In this document: positions 23,246 through 33,877 of the stretch, one piece after another | Numbering within the stretch: position 1 is the first letter of the stretch | Layout of the letters: every line of letters begins with the position of its first letter | From: Silene latifolia | Lineage: Eukaryota > Streptophyta > Magnoliopsida > Caryophyllales > Caryophyllaceae | Assembly: GCF_048544455.1 (NCBI RefSeq) | Contig: NC_133538.1 | Coordinates: forward strand, 143,527,922 to 143,591,921 | Direction of reading: 5' to 3' | Length of the DNA stretch: 64,000 bases | Translations under genes and position numbers: made by a program | The notes under the pieces: model-generated | Database searches by the model: none | What the model was told of the DNA's origin: nothing | Seen by the model: the letters and a program-made list of their open reading frames with translations, nothing else

Positions 23246-23966
23246 CCTAGAGCCATCATAAGTGATGGAGGGACACATTTTCATGAAAAGAAGCTCACAT
23301 CCCTTTTGACCAAATATGGTGTTCAACATAGAACCGGCTTGGGATATCATCCTCAAACAAGCGGTCAAGTTGAAGTTTCAAATAGAGAGATCAAGCAAAT
23401 CCTTGAAGGTTGTTTACAAGACTCATAAGGATTGGAGCATGAAGCTTGATGACGCTCTTTGGTCTTATAGAACAGCCTATAATACTCCCATAGGAGCCTC
23501 CCCTTACAAACTTGTCTATGGGAAAGCATGCCACTTGCCAATTCAGCTAGAATACAAAGCTTTTTGGGTAATCAAAGCTCTCAACCTTGATCTCAAACTA
23601 AGTGGTCAAAAGAGAATGATGCAAATCCAAGGGTTGGATGAATTCCGACTACAATCTTATGAGAATGCCAAAATCTACAAAGAGAGGACAAAGTTGCTTC
23701 ATGACAAGAGAATCAAGCAAAAGGCCTTGCACAAGGGAGACAAAGTCCTTCTTTTCAACTCCCGATACCGACTCTTTCCCGGGAAATTAAACTCTAGATG
23801 GATGGGTCCCTATGTGATCACCGAGGTAGGAAAATATGGAGACTTCGAGATAAGGTCGGAAGATGGGAGCAAATTTAAAGTCAATGGCCAAAGATTGAAA
23901 CCATATTATGAAGGAGCATTCATTGGAGAGGTCGAGGTCACCTACCTTGGGCCTCATCCCCCATGA
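23246..23966 (+). pseudogene. Element B integrase, C-terminal part
   Basis: Resumes with the second catalytic Asp (SDGGTHF at 23262-23282) and then the Glu region ([15 protein letters not shown]) in one frame. A frameshift near 23405 leads to the long frame from 23316, which carries the rest of the core and the C-terminal domain: WSYRTAYNTPIGASPY, LVYGKACHLP, then RWMGPYVITEV. Together with 20959-21726 this is a full-length gypsy integrase that inserts the DNA copy. It lacks a chromodomain, consistent with Athila/Tat. Confidence 0.87.
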
Positions 23967-24786
23967 AAATATCATCGAAAAGAGAGTTTGGTAGAGTCCT
24001 CTCCAAACCACTATTTGTAAATATACTAACTTTTCTTACTTGTGTCTTTAACTTTATTGCATTTCTATCATAAGCATGATTCTTGCCATGAGAGTGAGTG
24101 AGGGAGGGTCACTAACCCTTTTTTTTTATGAATGAAGGATTTAGAAATTCAAGTGTGGGGAAGCACTTTCACCAAATGAGGAATGAGGAAGAAACAAGAT
24201 CAATCCGAGCGTTCCGTAAGGAATCCGCTCGACCTAGACGATGATTCGATCGTCCTGGGAGCAAGACGCTCGTCCTGAAAGAGCTGGAAAAGAAATTTTT
24301 AGTCTGACTAAAGACTCAAGAGTCTTCATAAGCCATCCGCTCATCGTAGTCAAGACGGTCGTCTTACCATGCATCCGCTCATCTTGATTATATCAATTCC
24401 TGGGATTTCATCCTGACAAAGAATCTGAGCGTCCTCAGAAGGATCCGCTCGTCTCCGTGCATAAATACACCCGTCCCGTGAAGAATCCGCTCGTCTCCAA
24501 GAGCTACGATCCGAGCGTCTCATGCTCGAGCCGCTCATCGCCCTACCGTCCTTTTCCTCTATTCTCTCGCTAATTAAAATCCCTCCCCACCACACATTTC
24601 GTGACACCTCATCCTTCCTTCCACTTTAAAACATAAAACCTCCTCTTATATAACTCAAATCATACCTCAAGTACTTATTTACCCCTCAAAAACAAAAACC
24701 CCCAAAATCTAGGGTTTCAAAGAAGATCTAAATCACAAGGAATATCTTTATATTCAACAAGTCCAATTTTAGATCTACATTCAAGA
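23967..24786 (+). other. Element B spacer between pol and third ORF, with CpG motif array
   Basis: Non-coding. From 24203 to 24540 it holds about ten copies of ATCCGAGCGTC/ATCCGCTCGTC-type motifs, mostly 18-24 bp apart. These are the same motif class as in B's LTRs. Little else stands out. Confidence 0.75.
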
Positions 24787-26333
24787 ATGAGGCAAAAAGG
24801 ATCATTACAAAGAGAGAGAATAAGACCAAGGGTAATGGGGAGCTCATCTACTTCTCACCTTAATACTTTGAGGAGGGAACATGAAGAGATAATTGATCTT
24901 ACAAAACTTCATGAGTTTTCCAACATAGAGTTTGTTAATGATGTCCAAAGGCTTGTTTTCCATCGTCTTCTTGGTAAGAACATTCTACCCACTAAATTTA
25001 TGTGCCATAAGACTTTGAAGAAACTTGGAATCTTTCATCAAACCGAAGCTCTCTTTGAATTGTTTGGTCTTTCAAACTTATTTCACATGCATGAGAGTAC
25101 CTATCGATCTTTAGTTCTTGAATTTTTGAGCTTCTTGAAAATCACTACCATACCTTGAACAAGACCATAGGTGTGGAATTTAGATTGGAAAACAAAACCC
25201 GGATGATGACCCTTGTTGAATTCGCTAGTGTACTAGGGCTTTATGTTTCGCCTACCCGAACATCAAAACCAAGAAAGTATAGCATAGCACCCCTTTGGAG
25301 AGCAATGACGGGTCGTGATTTTTCTTACAAAAAAGAATGCTTGGCTTTTCACATTCAAAATCCTATCATTAGGCTCACGTACCGATTTCTAGCCGGCACT
25401 CTTCTTGCCTGTCGAGATCCCGCAATAGTGAATGAGCTTGACCTTGTCTTCATGGAGTCTTACCTCGAAATTCAAGGGAGGAGCGGGTACCATTTCAACG
25501 CCCCCCTTGTTCTTCTCGAGAAATGGGCTAAATTCCGGAATGGGGACGATGATGGTGTAAAACATATTGTCAATGGGGGACTTATCACAAGGGTTGCCAA
25601 GTTTTTCAACCCCAAATTCAATGAAAACAATGAATATGTACCCCTTCCGGGCAACACAAGGATCAATGAAGAGCTAATCCTTAGGCAACACCATTGGATA
25701 ACCCGTGAGGGATATGAAAAGAGGATCAAATGGCTTACTAAGGGGAACACTCTCATTTACCTACCAATAGAAGGATTAGCAAGAATTTCACCAAGACGGG
25801 GCCCTCTCTCTCTAATACCATCATATCTCATCCCAACAAGTACAAATCAAGCAAATCAAGCACCACCTCCAACACAACATCAACAACATGAACAACAAAA
25901 GAATGACAATGAAAAGATTGTGATACCACCTTACCCCTTCCAATACCAACTTTACAACCACCCGAATCCTTTCATCCTCCCTAGGGACGATTTTGTGACG
26001 GGAATCCTTCAAGATATACATCTCCGACAATTTGAAGCCAAAGTGGATAATTATTATGCCTTGTATCCACAATTTAACCAAATGGCTCGGCAAGGAATTA
26101 TTAGTGAAGAGGGAATGCTTCCCTCTTGGGCTCAAATGCATATTCTTTTCCCAAATTCAGAGAAAGCTAATGAGGGACCACATGGTCAAGGAGGTGAAGG
26201 GAGTGAAAACTCAAATGGTGGAGACACGGTGGAGCTAAATAGCGAAGAGGATGAGTTTATGGATTTCCATGAAAGTGAAGCATCGAGGGAAGCTTGGGAT
26301 AGTGATTTGGGAGGAGATGATGACAACCTTTGA
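24787..26333 (+). pseudogene. Element B third ORF (ATHILA ORF-1-like), one frameshift
   Basis: Two frames, 24787-25158 and 25155-26333, read as one protein of about 515 residues with a single frameshift near 25145. The first part includes a Leu/Phe-rich helical region. The second holds the conserved segment of the ATHILA ORF-1 family (YSIAPLWRAMTGRDFSY, NPIIRLTYRFLAGTLL), a Gln/Pro-rich stretch (QHQQHEQQ) and a very acidic C-terminus. It lies after integrase, where Athila elements carry an additional gene of unknown role sometimes called env-like. I see no convincing signal peptide or membrane segment, so I do not call it an envelope protein. Confidence 0.7.
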
Positions 26334-28447
26334 AGAAAACTTCATAAGCTAGATGGAGCGGGCACGAGGCACCCATCAAGGCCAAAGTGAAGTTTCTCTT
26401 ATTCCCCCTCATCTTCTTCTTCTTCTTCTTCATGACAATAGTTTCATGTTTTGTTAACTTGTTTCATAATTTATTGTTCCAACTTTGTGGTGTCCTTGTA
26501 AAATTGAAGGACTATTATTTCACCTTGGCAACATTAAAGGTGCTAATTTAATTGTTCCCACTTTTTCAAAATCCAAAATGACAATTGTAGTTTCATGCAT
26601 AGCATCTTTATGCATGAACTCCCCCAATTTTTGACATTAAAAATAATGTCTATTTTGGTTTGGGGAAGTTTATGCATATGCATTGGGAGCTAATCTAAAT
26701 TATGCTCTCCAACCAAAACAAAAAAATCATGCATCATATAGCATAGCTTAGTTTGCATTCACTCTTGTTTATATGTCATATAGTTTGCATTTAGCTTAGA
26801 AATCATGCATTTTCATATAAATTGCATAATTTCCTATCGTATTGGCCATTGAGGACAATGCCCATACTAGTGTGGGGATGGGAAATTCTAACATGACTTC
26901 TAAAAACAAAAATGATAAAAATTGAAAAATTTTGAAAAATACAAAAACATGTTTTTTTATTTCATAAATCATAAAAACCATAAAAATTTGAAAAATTCAA
27001 AAACCCAAAAACATGTTCTTTTCCTTTATAGTGTAGTCTTGTATATATTGTGTTTGTTCATCCTTTTTCACATTGATCGACAACGCCACATCCGAGACAT
27101 GAGGATATTGAAGACCGCATGGTATGATCTTTCCAATATCCTTTTTCCTCTTTATGTTAATGACTATGTAGCTTTATTTTGATTGATGCGGTAAAAACAA
27201 TGTGATTATAGGATTGCATTTAGATTATTTGGCATACTAGTTGGTAGAAGCATACGCATTAGGATGTATATACGTTAGTTGCATCATGGCATATAGTTGC
27301 ATATTAGGAAAAATTTTGTGAAACCGTCTATTTGGGAAGCTCGACAAGTGTATATAAGGCCCTTGTAGATACTTTTTCTTCTTAAGACTTTGCTTGTTAG
27401 AATACTTGTAAAACACCCTAGGATGTGTCATGCTACTATCCTTTGACCCATGGATTAAGGCATAGTCAAGAGTACCTTGTGGTGTGATAACTCCTTGGCT
27501 ACCGTTTATTCCAAGGTGACCCTTGAAACCATGCAACCATCATCCATGTTCTACCACATTTTGTCATCAAAGGCAATGGGCACAAAAATTGTTCAAATTT
27601 GAGTTCAAGCAATGAAAAGAAATGAAAAAGTTTGCAATTGCATCAAAAGAAAAGAGGAGTAACAAAAATGAAAACTCCTATGCTTCAACAATAAGCACCC
27701 TCCCTACAAATGGGGTGACTTTGAAAATGTTCAAAAGAAAGTGCAAAAAGTTAAAAATTTATCAAGTGTTGAAAATGCCAAACATCTAGAGAAACGGCAA
27801 AAAGAAAAGTGTTCCCAAATGTCAAATGCCACAAGAAATTGGAGGAAAAACAACAACAAAGCAAACTCCCATATGAAACTCAAGTTCTATTGATCCCTTT
27901 TCCATCGTATCCACTTTTGTGCATGGTAGAGAGGGGACGACCCTTCTTCTTGTCTAGGCAAGAAGGGGAATTCCGCGATCCTCCAGTGTTTTTAACACCA
28001 TAAGGAGTCTACTCTTGATGAAATCATTTAACAATTGAGGACAAAGGTACCCTAGCTTGGCACAATTTGGAGGTGATTTATTGGTATCCTTCTAGGCTTA
28101 GTAGTTTGAAGAAACCGTATCTGTGATGGAATGTGTACCCTTAGATTGCTTCCCTTGTACATAATTTCCGCCACTTAGATGAGGAAAGTGGCTATGCATT
28201 TTTGTAGATGCATCTATTTACTTGTTTTGTGTGCTTTAATGCTTGGATGTGTCGCCATTTTGGCAAGCCCCACCTTGCCTTGCAAGAAGACATCCTACCT
28301 CTTGGTTGTCTTGTTGTGAGTTAAAGGGGCAGAGTGAGACCCGCTAATTGTCTCACATCGGCTATATTAGTAGGATAGTTTAAATAAAGGTCCTAGTTTT
28401 TGTCACCACTTTACTCGGGACGAGCAAAGGTTCGGTTTGGGGATATT
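26334..28447 (+). other. Element B 3' untranslated interior and polypurine tract
   Basis: About 2.1 kb without a supported gene. It contains a TTC run near 26410, A/T-rich parts, and ends in the purine tract GGTTTGGGGATATT (28434-28447) immediately before an LTR start. Short open frames here show no family features. Confidence 0.7.
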
Positions 28448-28504
28448 TGATGTGACTCATATTTAAACATATTTAGTCCCCGAATTATCCTCGTTCCTAT
28501 GCTT
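28448..28504 (+). repeat. Truncated first 57 bp of element B LTR
   Basis: Begins TGATGTGACTC right after the purine tract, as a 3' LTR should, but after 57 bases (ending ATGCTT) it jumps into MULE sequence. Confidence 0.9.
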
Positions 28505-28570
28505 AAGCTGTAACAAACCTCCAAACCCCATACTGTGGATGGCTTCAATTTGCTTTTCGGATGGACCTTG
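28503..28570 (+). repeat. Second copy of the MULE flank between LTR pieces
   Basis: 68 bp matching 17215-17282 with about two differences. It includes the start of the ULP1-like frame and the CCTTG target site. It lies between the LTR fragment and the full 3' LTR, so host flank has been duplicated into the 3' end of element B. Confidence 0.9.
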
Positions 28571-30320
28571 TGATGTGACTCATATTTAAGCATATTTAGT
28601 CCCCGAATTAGCCTCGTTCCTATGCTTTTTAGTGCTTAATTGGGTCATTTACTATCTTTAGTTTCCAGTTTTGCATATTATTTGAGGTTTTGTTCCCTTG
28701 GTAGGAAAGGAGTGCAAACCTTGCATTTTCATGGCAAAACGGAGCTAAATTGATCAAATTCAATGACCAACCATCAAAGGGAAGATGATACTAGAAGGCC
28801 TATGTAGATAATAAAGTAGATTGGGCAATGATGAAAGGATCCTTACATCCCCAACAAGATCCCCGAGGATTGTTGAGGAAATAAGAAAAGAAAAGTGCTG
28901 AACCCCGATCCGAGCGTCTCCCTGCCCAGGACGAGCGTCTCCCTGCCTACCAATCCGAGCGTCCCGATGCCAAGACGCTCGTCTTGAGGCCAGCAGATCC
29001 GAGCGTCTCTCCCCTAATCCGCTCGAATTCCCTTGCAGAACCCACCGTGCTTACAGCCTAGACGCTCGGGACGCGCAGATTTCCTGAAGACTACCAAAAC
29101 GGAGATGAGCATCTCCTTGGACAGGAGCACTTCCTCAACTTTTCTTAAGGGTCTTAATAGTCATTTAAGCCCTTAGTAACCCTAATCCTTGTACCTAATC
29201 TCTAGTATAAATACCCCATTGTACTACCTAGATTAGCATGTAATCTTAATAGGATCTTAATCTTATCTTAATCAAGTCTCAATACTCTCTTAATCTTGTA
29301 ATCAATTCTTAATTTAGCATTAATACAAATCTCATTTCTTAATCTTTCCTCAATTTCTCTATTGTTCATCATTTATTTTGGGTAATTAGAAGATTATTTG
29401 GGTTTATTTCGAGGATTGACAAACTTCCATCAATCATCAAGTACTTCTATTATTCTTTGCTTTATTATTTGGAATCATCTTTATATGTATAATTCTCTCT
29501 TAATCCCTTTTTAATTATTGTTAATCATCTCTATTTGTTCATCATGTTTTGCCTTGCTAGTATGATTGACAACCTTGTTAGCATGTTAAACTTGATAATG
29601 AGTGAGTAGTTTCCTTAACTAGGGCAAATGGAGAATTAGGGGAAACCAATATGGGGATTGATTCATGCTTAATCTAATATGTTTTCATAATTAATTTGCT
29701 TGCTTGTTGTGATTCCAACTTATGCACATATTATGTTTGATGAAATGCGAGCCTATGAATCCTTGCATTTTTTACCCATCACTTACCTTTTCAATGAGAC
29801 TTGTAAGACATAAACCAACTCGACTCTCATTAGACCATGTATATAGTTGGATAGGGAGGATTAAGTCGACTTGTAGGTGTTGTACTATCTAATCGATTCG
29901 GCTCCGGGACCCAAACCTTCCTAGGGATTGTAAGATATACACTAACTCGATCCCATAATAACAATAAGTGCTTGCATATAGTAAAGAACATGTCTGTATG
30001 ATCAAATCCCATGAATCCCCTATGAACCCATGACACCCTAGTGCTTTTAATCAATTGTTTACACCTAATTTTAATCATGTTGCTTGTTTTCATTACTCTA
30101 TTTGCATTATTGATTAGTTTAGTTGATCTCCTACCTCAACCCAAATTGTAACACCCTTAGACACAACCATTTTCAATCGAAAATCCAACATCAATACCCA
30201 TCCCTTGGGATCCGATCTTTACTTACCTATTTATTAAGAGTAGAGTAGTTTGTGAAGTTATAAATATTGTTTTGGTCTAGGTAACTTTTGACGACCAGTA
30301 ACAAAACTGAAATCCGGCCA
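28571..30320 (+). repeat. Element B 3' LTR (full length)
   Basis: 1750 bp, similar to the 5' LTR with scattered substitutions and an extra block of about 28 bp near 28702. It has the CpG motif array (about 28904-29070) with one more copy, and TATAAATA at 29206. It is followed by CCTTG at 30321-30325. Confidence 0.92.
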
Positions 30321-30325
30321 CCTTG

Positions 30326-32010
30326 CTATTGTCATTCGAACGGGAGGAAAAAAGACACACTAAAAGGGCAGAGTGAACCTCTTTTGGGTACGGGATTAAT
30401 AATATGGGGCCGGGCATCCTAAAACAGGACGGGAAAGGGTTTAGGTTTGGATTAGGCGGACCGCTACCGCGGGTCCGCCTAATCCAACCCTAAGCCTAAT
30501 CCAATCTTAAACCCTTTCCCTTGCTATTGTCATTCGAATGGGAGGAAAACCTAAAGACACCCTAGAGGGGAAGAGTGAACCCTTTTTGGGGACGAGATTA
30601 AAAATAGGGGCCCGGGTATCCTAAAACGGGACGGGAAAGGGTTTAGGGTTGGATTAGGAGGATCACGTCCGCCTAATCCAACCCTAAACCCTATTCTTTG
30701 CTATTGTCATTCGAACGGGAGGAAAACCTAAAAACATCCTAGTGGGGTAGAGTGAACCCTTTTTGGGGACGGGATTAAAAATAGGGGCCCGGCTATCCTA
30801 AAATGGGACGGGAAAGAGTAAAGGGTTGGATTAGGCAGACCGCTCCGCCTAATCCAACCCTAAACCCTTTTCCTTGCTATTGTCATTCGAACAGGAGGAA
30901 AACCTAAACACACCCTAGAGTGGCAAAGTGAACCCTTTTTGGGGACGAGATTAAAAATAGGGGCCCGGGTATCCTAAAACGGGACGGTAAAGGGTTTAGG
31001 GTTGGATTAGGCGGGCCGCTACCGCGGGTCCGCCTAATCCAACCCTAAACCCTTTCCCTTTCTATTGTCAATCGAACGGGAGGAAAACCTAAAGACACCC
31101 TAGAGAGGCAGAGTGAACCCTTTTTGGGGACGGGATTAAAAATAGGGGCCCGGGTATCCTAAAATGGGACAGGAAAGGGTTTAGGGTTGGATTAGGTAGA
31201 ACACGTCCGCCTAATCCAACCCTAAACCATTTTCCTTGCTATTGTCATTCGAACGGGAGGAAAACCTAAAGACACCCTAGAGGGGCAGAGTGATCCCTTT
31301 TTGGGGACGAGATTAAAAATAGGGGCCCGGCTATCCTAAAATGGGACGGGAATGGGTTTAGGGTTGGATTAGGCGGACCGCTACCGCGGGTCCGCCTAAT
31401 CCAACCCTAAACCCTAAACCCTTTCCCTTGCTATTGTTATTCGAATGGGAGGAAAACCTAAAGACACTCTAGAGGGGCAAAGTGAACTCTTTTTGGGGAT
31501 GGGATTAAAAATAGGGGCCCGGGTATCCTAAAACGGGATGGGAAAGGGTTTAGGGTTGGATTAGGCGGACCACTACCGAGGGTCCGCCTAATGCAACCCT
31601 AAACCTTTTTCCTTGCTATTGTCATTCGAACGGGAGGAAAACCTAAAGACACCCTAGAGGGGCAGAGTGAACCCTTTTTGGGGACGAGATTAAAAATAGG
31701 GGTCCGGGTATCCTAAAACGGGACGGGAAAGGGTTTACGTTTAAATTAGGCGGACCTGCGTTTCACGGGTCCGCCTAATCCAACCCTAAACCCTTTCCCT
31801 TGCTATTGTTATTCGAATGGGAGGAAAACCTAAAGACACCCTAGAGGGGTAGAGTGAACTCCTTTTTGGGGACGTGATTAATAGTAGGGGCACGGGTATC
31901 CTAAAACGGGAAAGGGTTTAGGGTTGGATTAGGCAGACCGCTACCACGGGTCTGCCTAATATAACCCTAAACCCTAAACCCTTTCCCTTGCTATTATCAT
32001 TCGAACGGGA
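30326..32010. repeat. Tandem array of 176-198 bp palindromic units with telomere-like motifs
   Basis: Nine full units and a partial tenth start with CTATTGTCATTCG-like text at 30326, 30524, 30701, 30877, 31062, 31239, 31431, 31616, 31803 and 31991. Most units hold a long inverted repeat: GGGTTTAGGGTTGGATTAGG, a GC-rich centre, then the complement ending in CCAACCCTAAACCC. A stem of about 25-30 bp is possible (for example 30990-31057). The arms contain TTTAGGG/CCCTAAA, the plant telomere unit, once or twice. No coding frame is supported. It lies in the MULE between ULP1-like exons, so it may be intronic. Confidence 0.92.
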
Positions 32011-32029
32011 GGGAAACCACAAGGCATGG

Positions 32030-32100
32030 TTGGTTAATGCATATTGATTGCTTTTTGATGAATCTAGAAGGCTACTTGATGCATTCATAAGGGTATTGCA
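32030..32100 (+). repeat. CATGCA-type minisatellite cluster
   Basis: Three diverged units (TTAATGCATATTGATTG, TTTTGATGAATCTAGAAGG, TACTTGATGCATTCATAAGG). Same family as the MULE terminal unit. Confidence 0.65.
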
Positions 32101-32142
32101 CCCCAAACCATCACCATTAATATTGGAACAAATGACATGGAC

Positions 32143-32308
32143 CGTAAATATTTAAAAGGGGCGGGAAAGGGTATACCCTCACCATTGCTGTTACTAGAAA
32201 GCATATCTGGTGTTACTTGCTCAGTAACTTTTGGTTGGATACGCGGACTCTGTCGTTGCGGAGGACTTTGTTCTGGTTCTGCAGCTGTAGTACTTGCTCT
32301 GGGAGGAT
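32143..32308 (-). pseudogene. Probable upstream exon of the ULP1-like gene
   Basis: An open segment within the frame 32318-32085 encoding Pro/Gln/Ser-rich text (PEQSPPQRQSPRIQPKV). It begins after a splice-acceptor-like TTGACAG. Such RSPRI-type basic, Pro-rich stretches are usual near the N-terminus of plant ULP1-like transposon proteins. It is on the same strand as the protease exons at 14451-17282; the tandem array and element B now lie between. Linkage to that gene is inferred. Confidence 0.45.
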
Positions 32309-32337
32309 TATCTGTCAAAGTAAGTAGCGTTAAGAAG

Positions 32338-32420
32338 GCAACTTATTTCATGCATAAACAGGGTTATTTAATGCACATAGATTGTTTTTTTATGCATCTA
32401 CAAGGTTGTTCCATGAATTC
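32338..32420 (+). repeat. CATGCA minisatellite cluster
   Basis: Four units of about 21 bp (TTATTTCATGCATAAACAGGG, TTATTTAATGCACATAG, TTTTATGCATCTACAAGG, TGTTCCATGAATTCAG). Followed by CTATTGCACCCCAAACC, also seen at 32094-32110 and diverged at about 15136. Confidence 0.75.
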
Positions 32421-32734
32421 AGATTTCTATTGCACCCCAAACCTTCTACGTTTACAATTAAACATGTAATTATGAAACAATGAAAGCTCAATGATTAACA
32501 AAATAAGGAAAAGAAACTTCATTAATAAAACATATCATCCATACATGACAAAGTTTTACAACATCCAAAAAAAAAAAGCCGACTACATAATTATACAAGG
32601 GTGGCTTAATACATGGAATTATAAAAGAGTACTACAAAAGACTGAAAATAGGGCAACTTTAACACCTGAACGATTAAAGGCCTAAATACACAGACATCAA
32701 ATGCCAAAAAGTGGTACAAACTTGAGCAGTTGAG

Positions 32735-33358
32735 TTATATATCGAGGAAAAAACCGAAAAAAGGGAAAGTTGCCCGAGTTGTTAACTCTATTGAAACGGT
32801 AACTGCTATGTCACGTGCTGGAGATGGCGTAGCTAAAGCATGAAGCAACTCATTCACATGTGCGTTTTCAGCATCATCAAGAGCGTTAAGGTGTTCTCTT
32901 TGAAAAGAATGTTTCTCTTGTTGATGATGCAGAAGCAGTTTAGCTGCCAAATCTTCAGTCATAAAGCATTTGCATCTTTTATAAATTATTCTAGGACCCC
33001 TACGAATAATTCTTACACCATTGATATCATTAGTCCGTAGAAAAAGGCCATATGCATGTTCAATGCGAGGTGCACTTGGGTTTATGAGGAAAAGCTAAGA
33101 CCAATTCCTACAGACCAACGCCATGTTTGCCTTATCTTCGTAACAATTTACTCGGTTAAATATGTTAGTCACTAGATCTTGATTATTGAAAACATCATTA
33201 AGTTGGGCTTGATAACAGTTGTCAGTGAGCTGAACTTTGACTAAGGGAGCAAATGACAAACTCATAACCTCTTTTTTTTCTCTTACGTAATTCTCGGCAA
33301 AAAGTGCTTTATCTTCTGCAATAATATTGACTACCCACCCCTTGCACCAATTGACCAT
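32735..33358 (-). pseudogene. F-box-like gene fragment in the MULE, one in-frame stop
   Basis: One frame of about 207 codons is broken only by TAG at 33095-33097. Residues 54-87 (LNDVFNNQDLVTNIFNRV, DKANMALVCRNWS) fit the F-box pattern: a leading helix, then Val-Cys-x-x-Trp. F-box proteins use this segment to bind SKP1 in ubiquitin ligases. The rest is unrecognised and includes a His/Gln/Glu-rich helix (LLLHHQQEKHSFQREH). Upstream of 33358 the frame meets a stop, so it is either an exon or a fragment. It could be part of the ULP1-like transcript rather than a separate capture. The F-box call rests on one short motif. Confidence 0.4.
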
Positions 33359-33659
33359 ACTTGGCTATGTATAAGGAATTGACCAATAAGAGAATTACCT
33401 ACAAGCATCACAAATTGAACTCTCAAATGAAAAAAGCAGAAATAGAAACTAGTAAGGAAAAGAGTACAAGCATTCCGTCATTTGAAATATCACATTAAGC
33501 GTGCAGAAAAGTACTAAGATAAATTCAGGAAATATCACATTAAGCATGCAGTACAGGTATTGCATCCAAGTTTAGAGAGAGCATTAAAATGTAGTTTATC
33601 AATATTTTGGGGTAAGGGATGAAACACAAAAAATAGACGAAGCTATGCAGATTTTCTTA

Positions 33660-33790
33660 CTCAACGTACTTTGGTCAACAGCATCATTTATGCTTGAATT
33701 TGTTGGGTTTGGTGGGAAATAATCTTTCACTGATCTACCTCCTTTATTGGTGTTTTTTTCTTCCTTGCAACAGTCTTTCGCCTCATATCT
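33660..33790 (-). pseudogene. Possible first exon of the minus-strand MULE gene
   Basis: Starting at Met 33786, it reads MRRKTVARKKKTPIKE, a basic nuclear-signal-like start, then a stop. An adjacent frame continues with KDYFPPNPTNSSIND. A short frameshift would explain both. It lies upstream of the F-box-like exon on the same strand. Weak evidence. Confidence 0.3.
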
Positions 33791-33877
33791 GTGAATTCAA
33801 TGACTGATGTTAACACGGGTGAAAATAGAAATTTTGGCCAATGCACAATCGAGAGCATTAAAATGTAAACAAAATAT

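Larger units (their letters stand above)
17283..30320 (+). mobile_element. Element B: Athila-like Ty3/gypsy LTR retrotransposon lacking gag and protease
   Basis: The element is 13 kb including a nested solo LTR. LTRs at 17283-18986 and 28571-30320 begin TGATGTGACTC and end CCGGCCA/CGGCCA, with CCTTG duplicated on both sides. A tRNA-Asp primer site follows the 5' LTR. Order after that is a pol frame (RT, RNase H, integrase), a third ORF in the position Athila elements use for an extra gene, and a long untranslated part and purine tract. Only about 130 bp separate the primer site from the pol frame, so gag and protease have been deleted. Several frameshifts and stops break pol. The 3' end has an abnormal junction (28448-28570). 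It interrupts the ULP1-like gene of the MULE. Confidence 0.92.

Noticed and set aside
24787..26333. Envelope gene of an endogenous retrovirus
   Set aside because: Position fits, but no clear signal peptide, membrane helix or cleavage site is seen; ATHILA ORF-1 similarity is the safer call.
30990..31057. Interstitial telomere
   Set aside because: TTTAGGG occurs once or twice per palindrome arm, not as a run of telomere repeats.
30326..32010. CRISPR-like array
   Set aside because: Units are 176-198 bp palindromic tandem repeats without unique spacers, in plant DNA.
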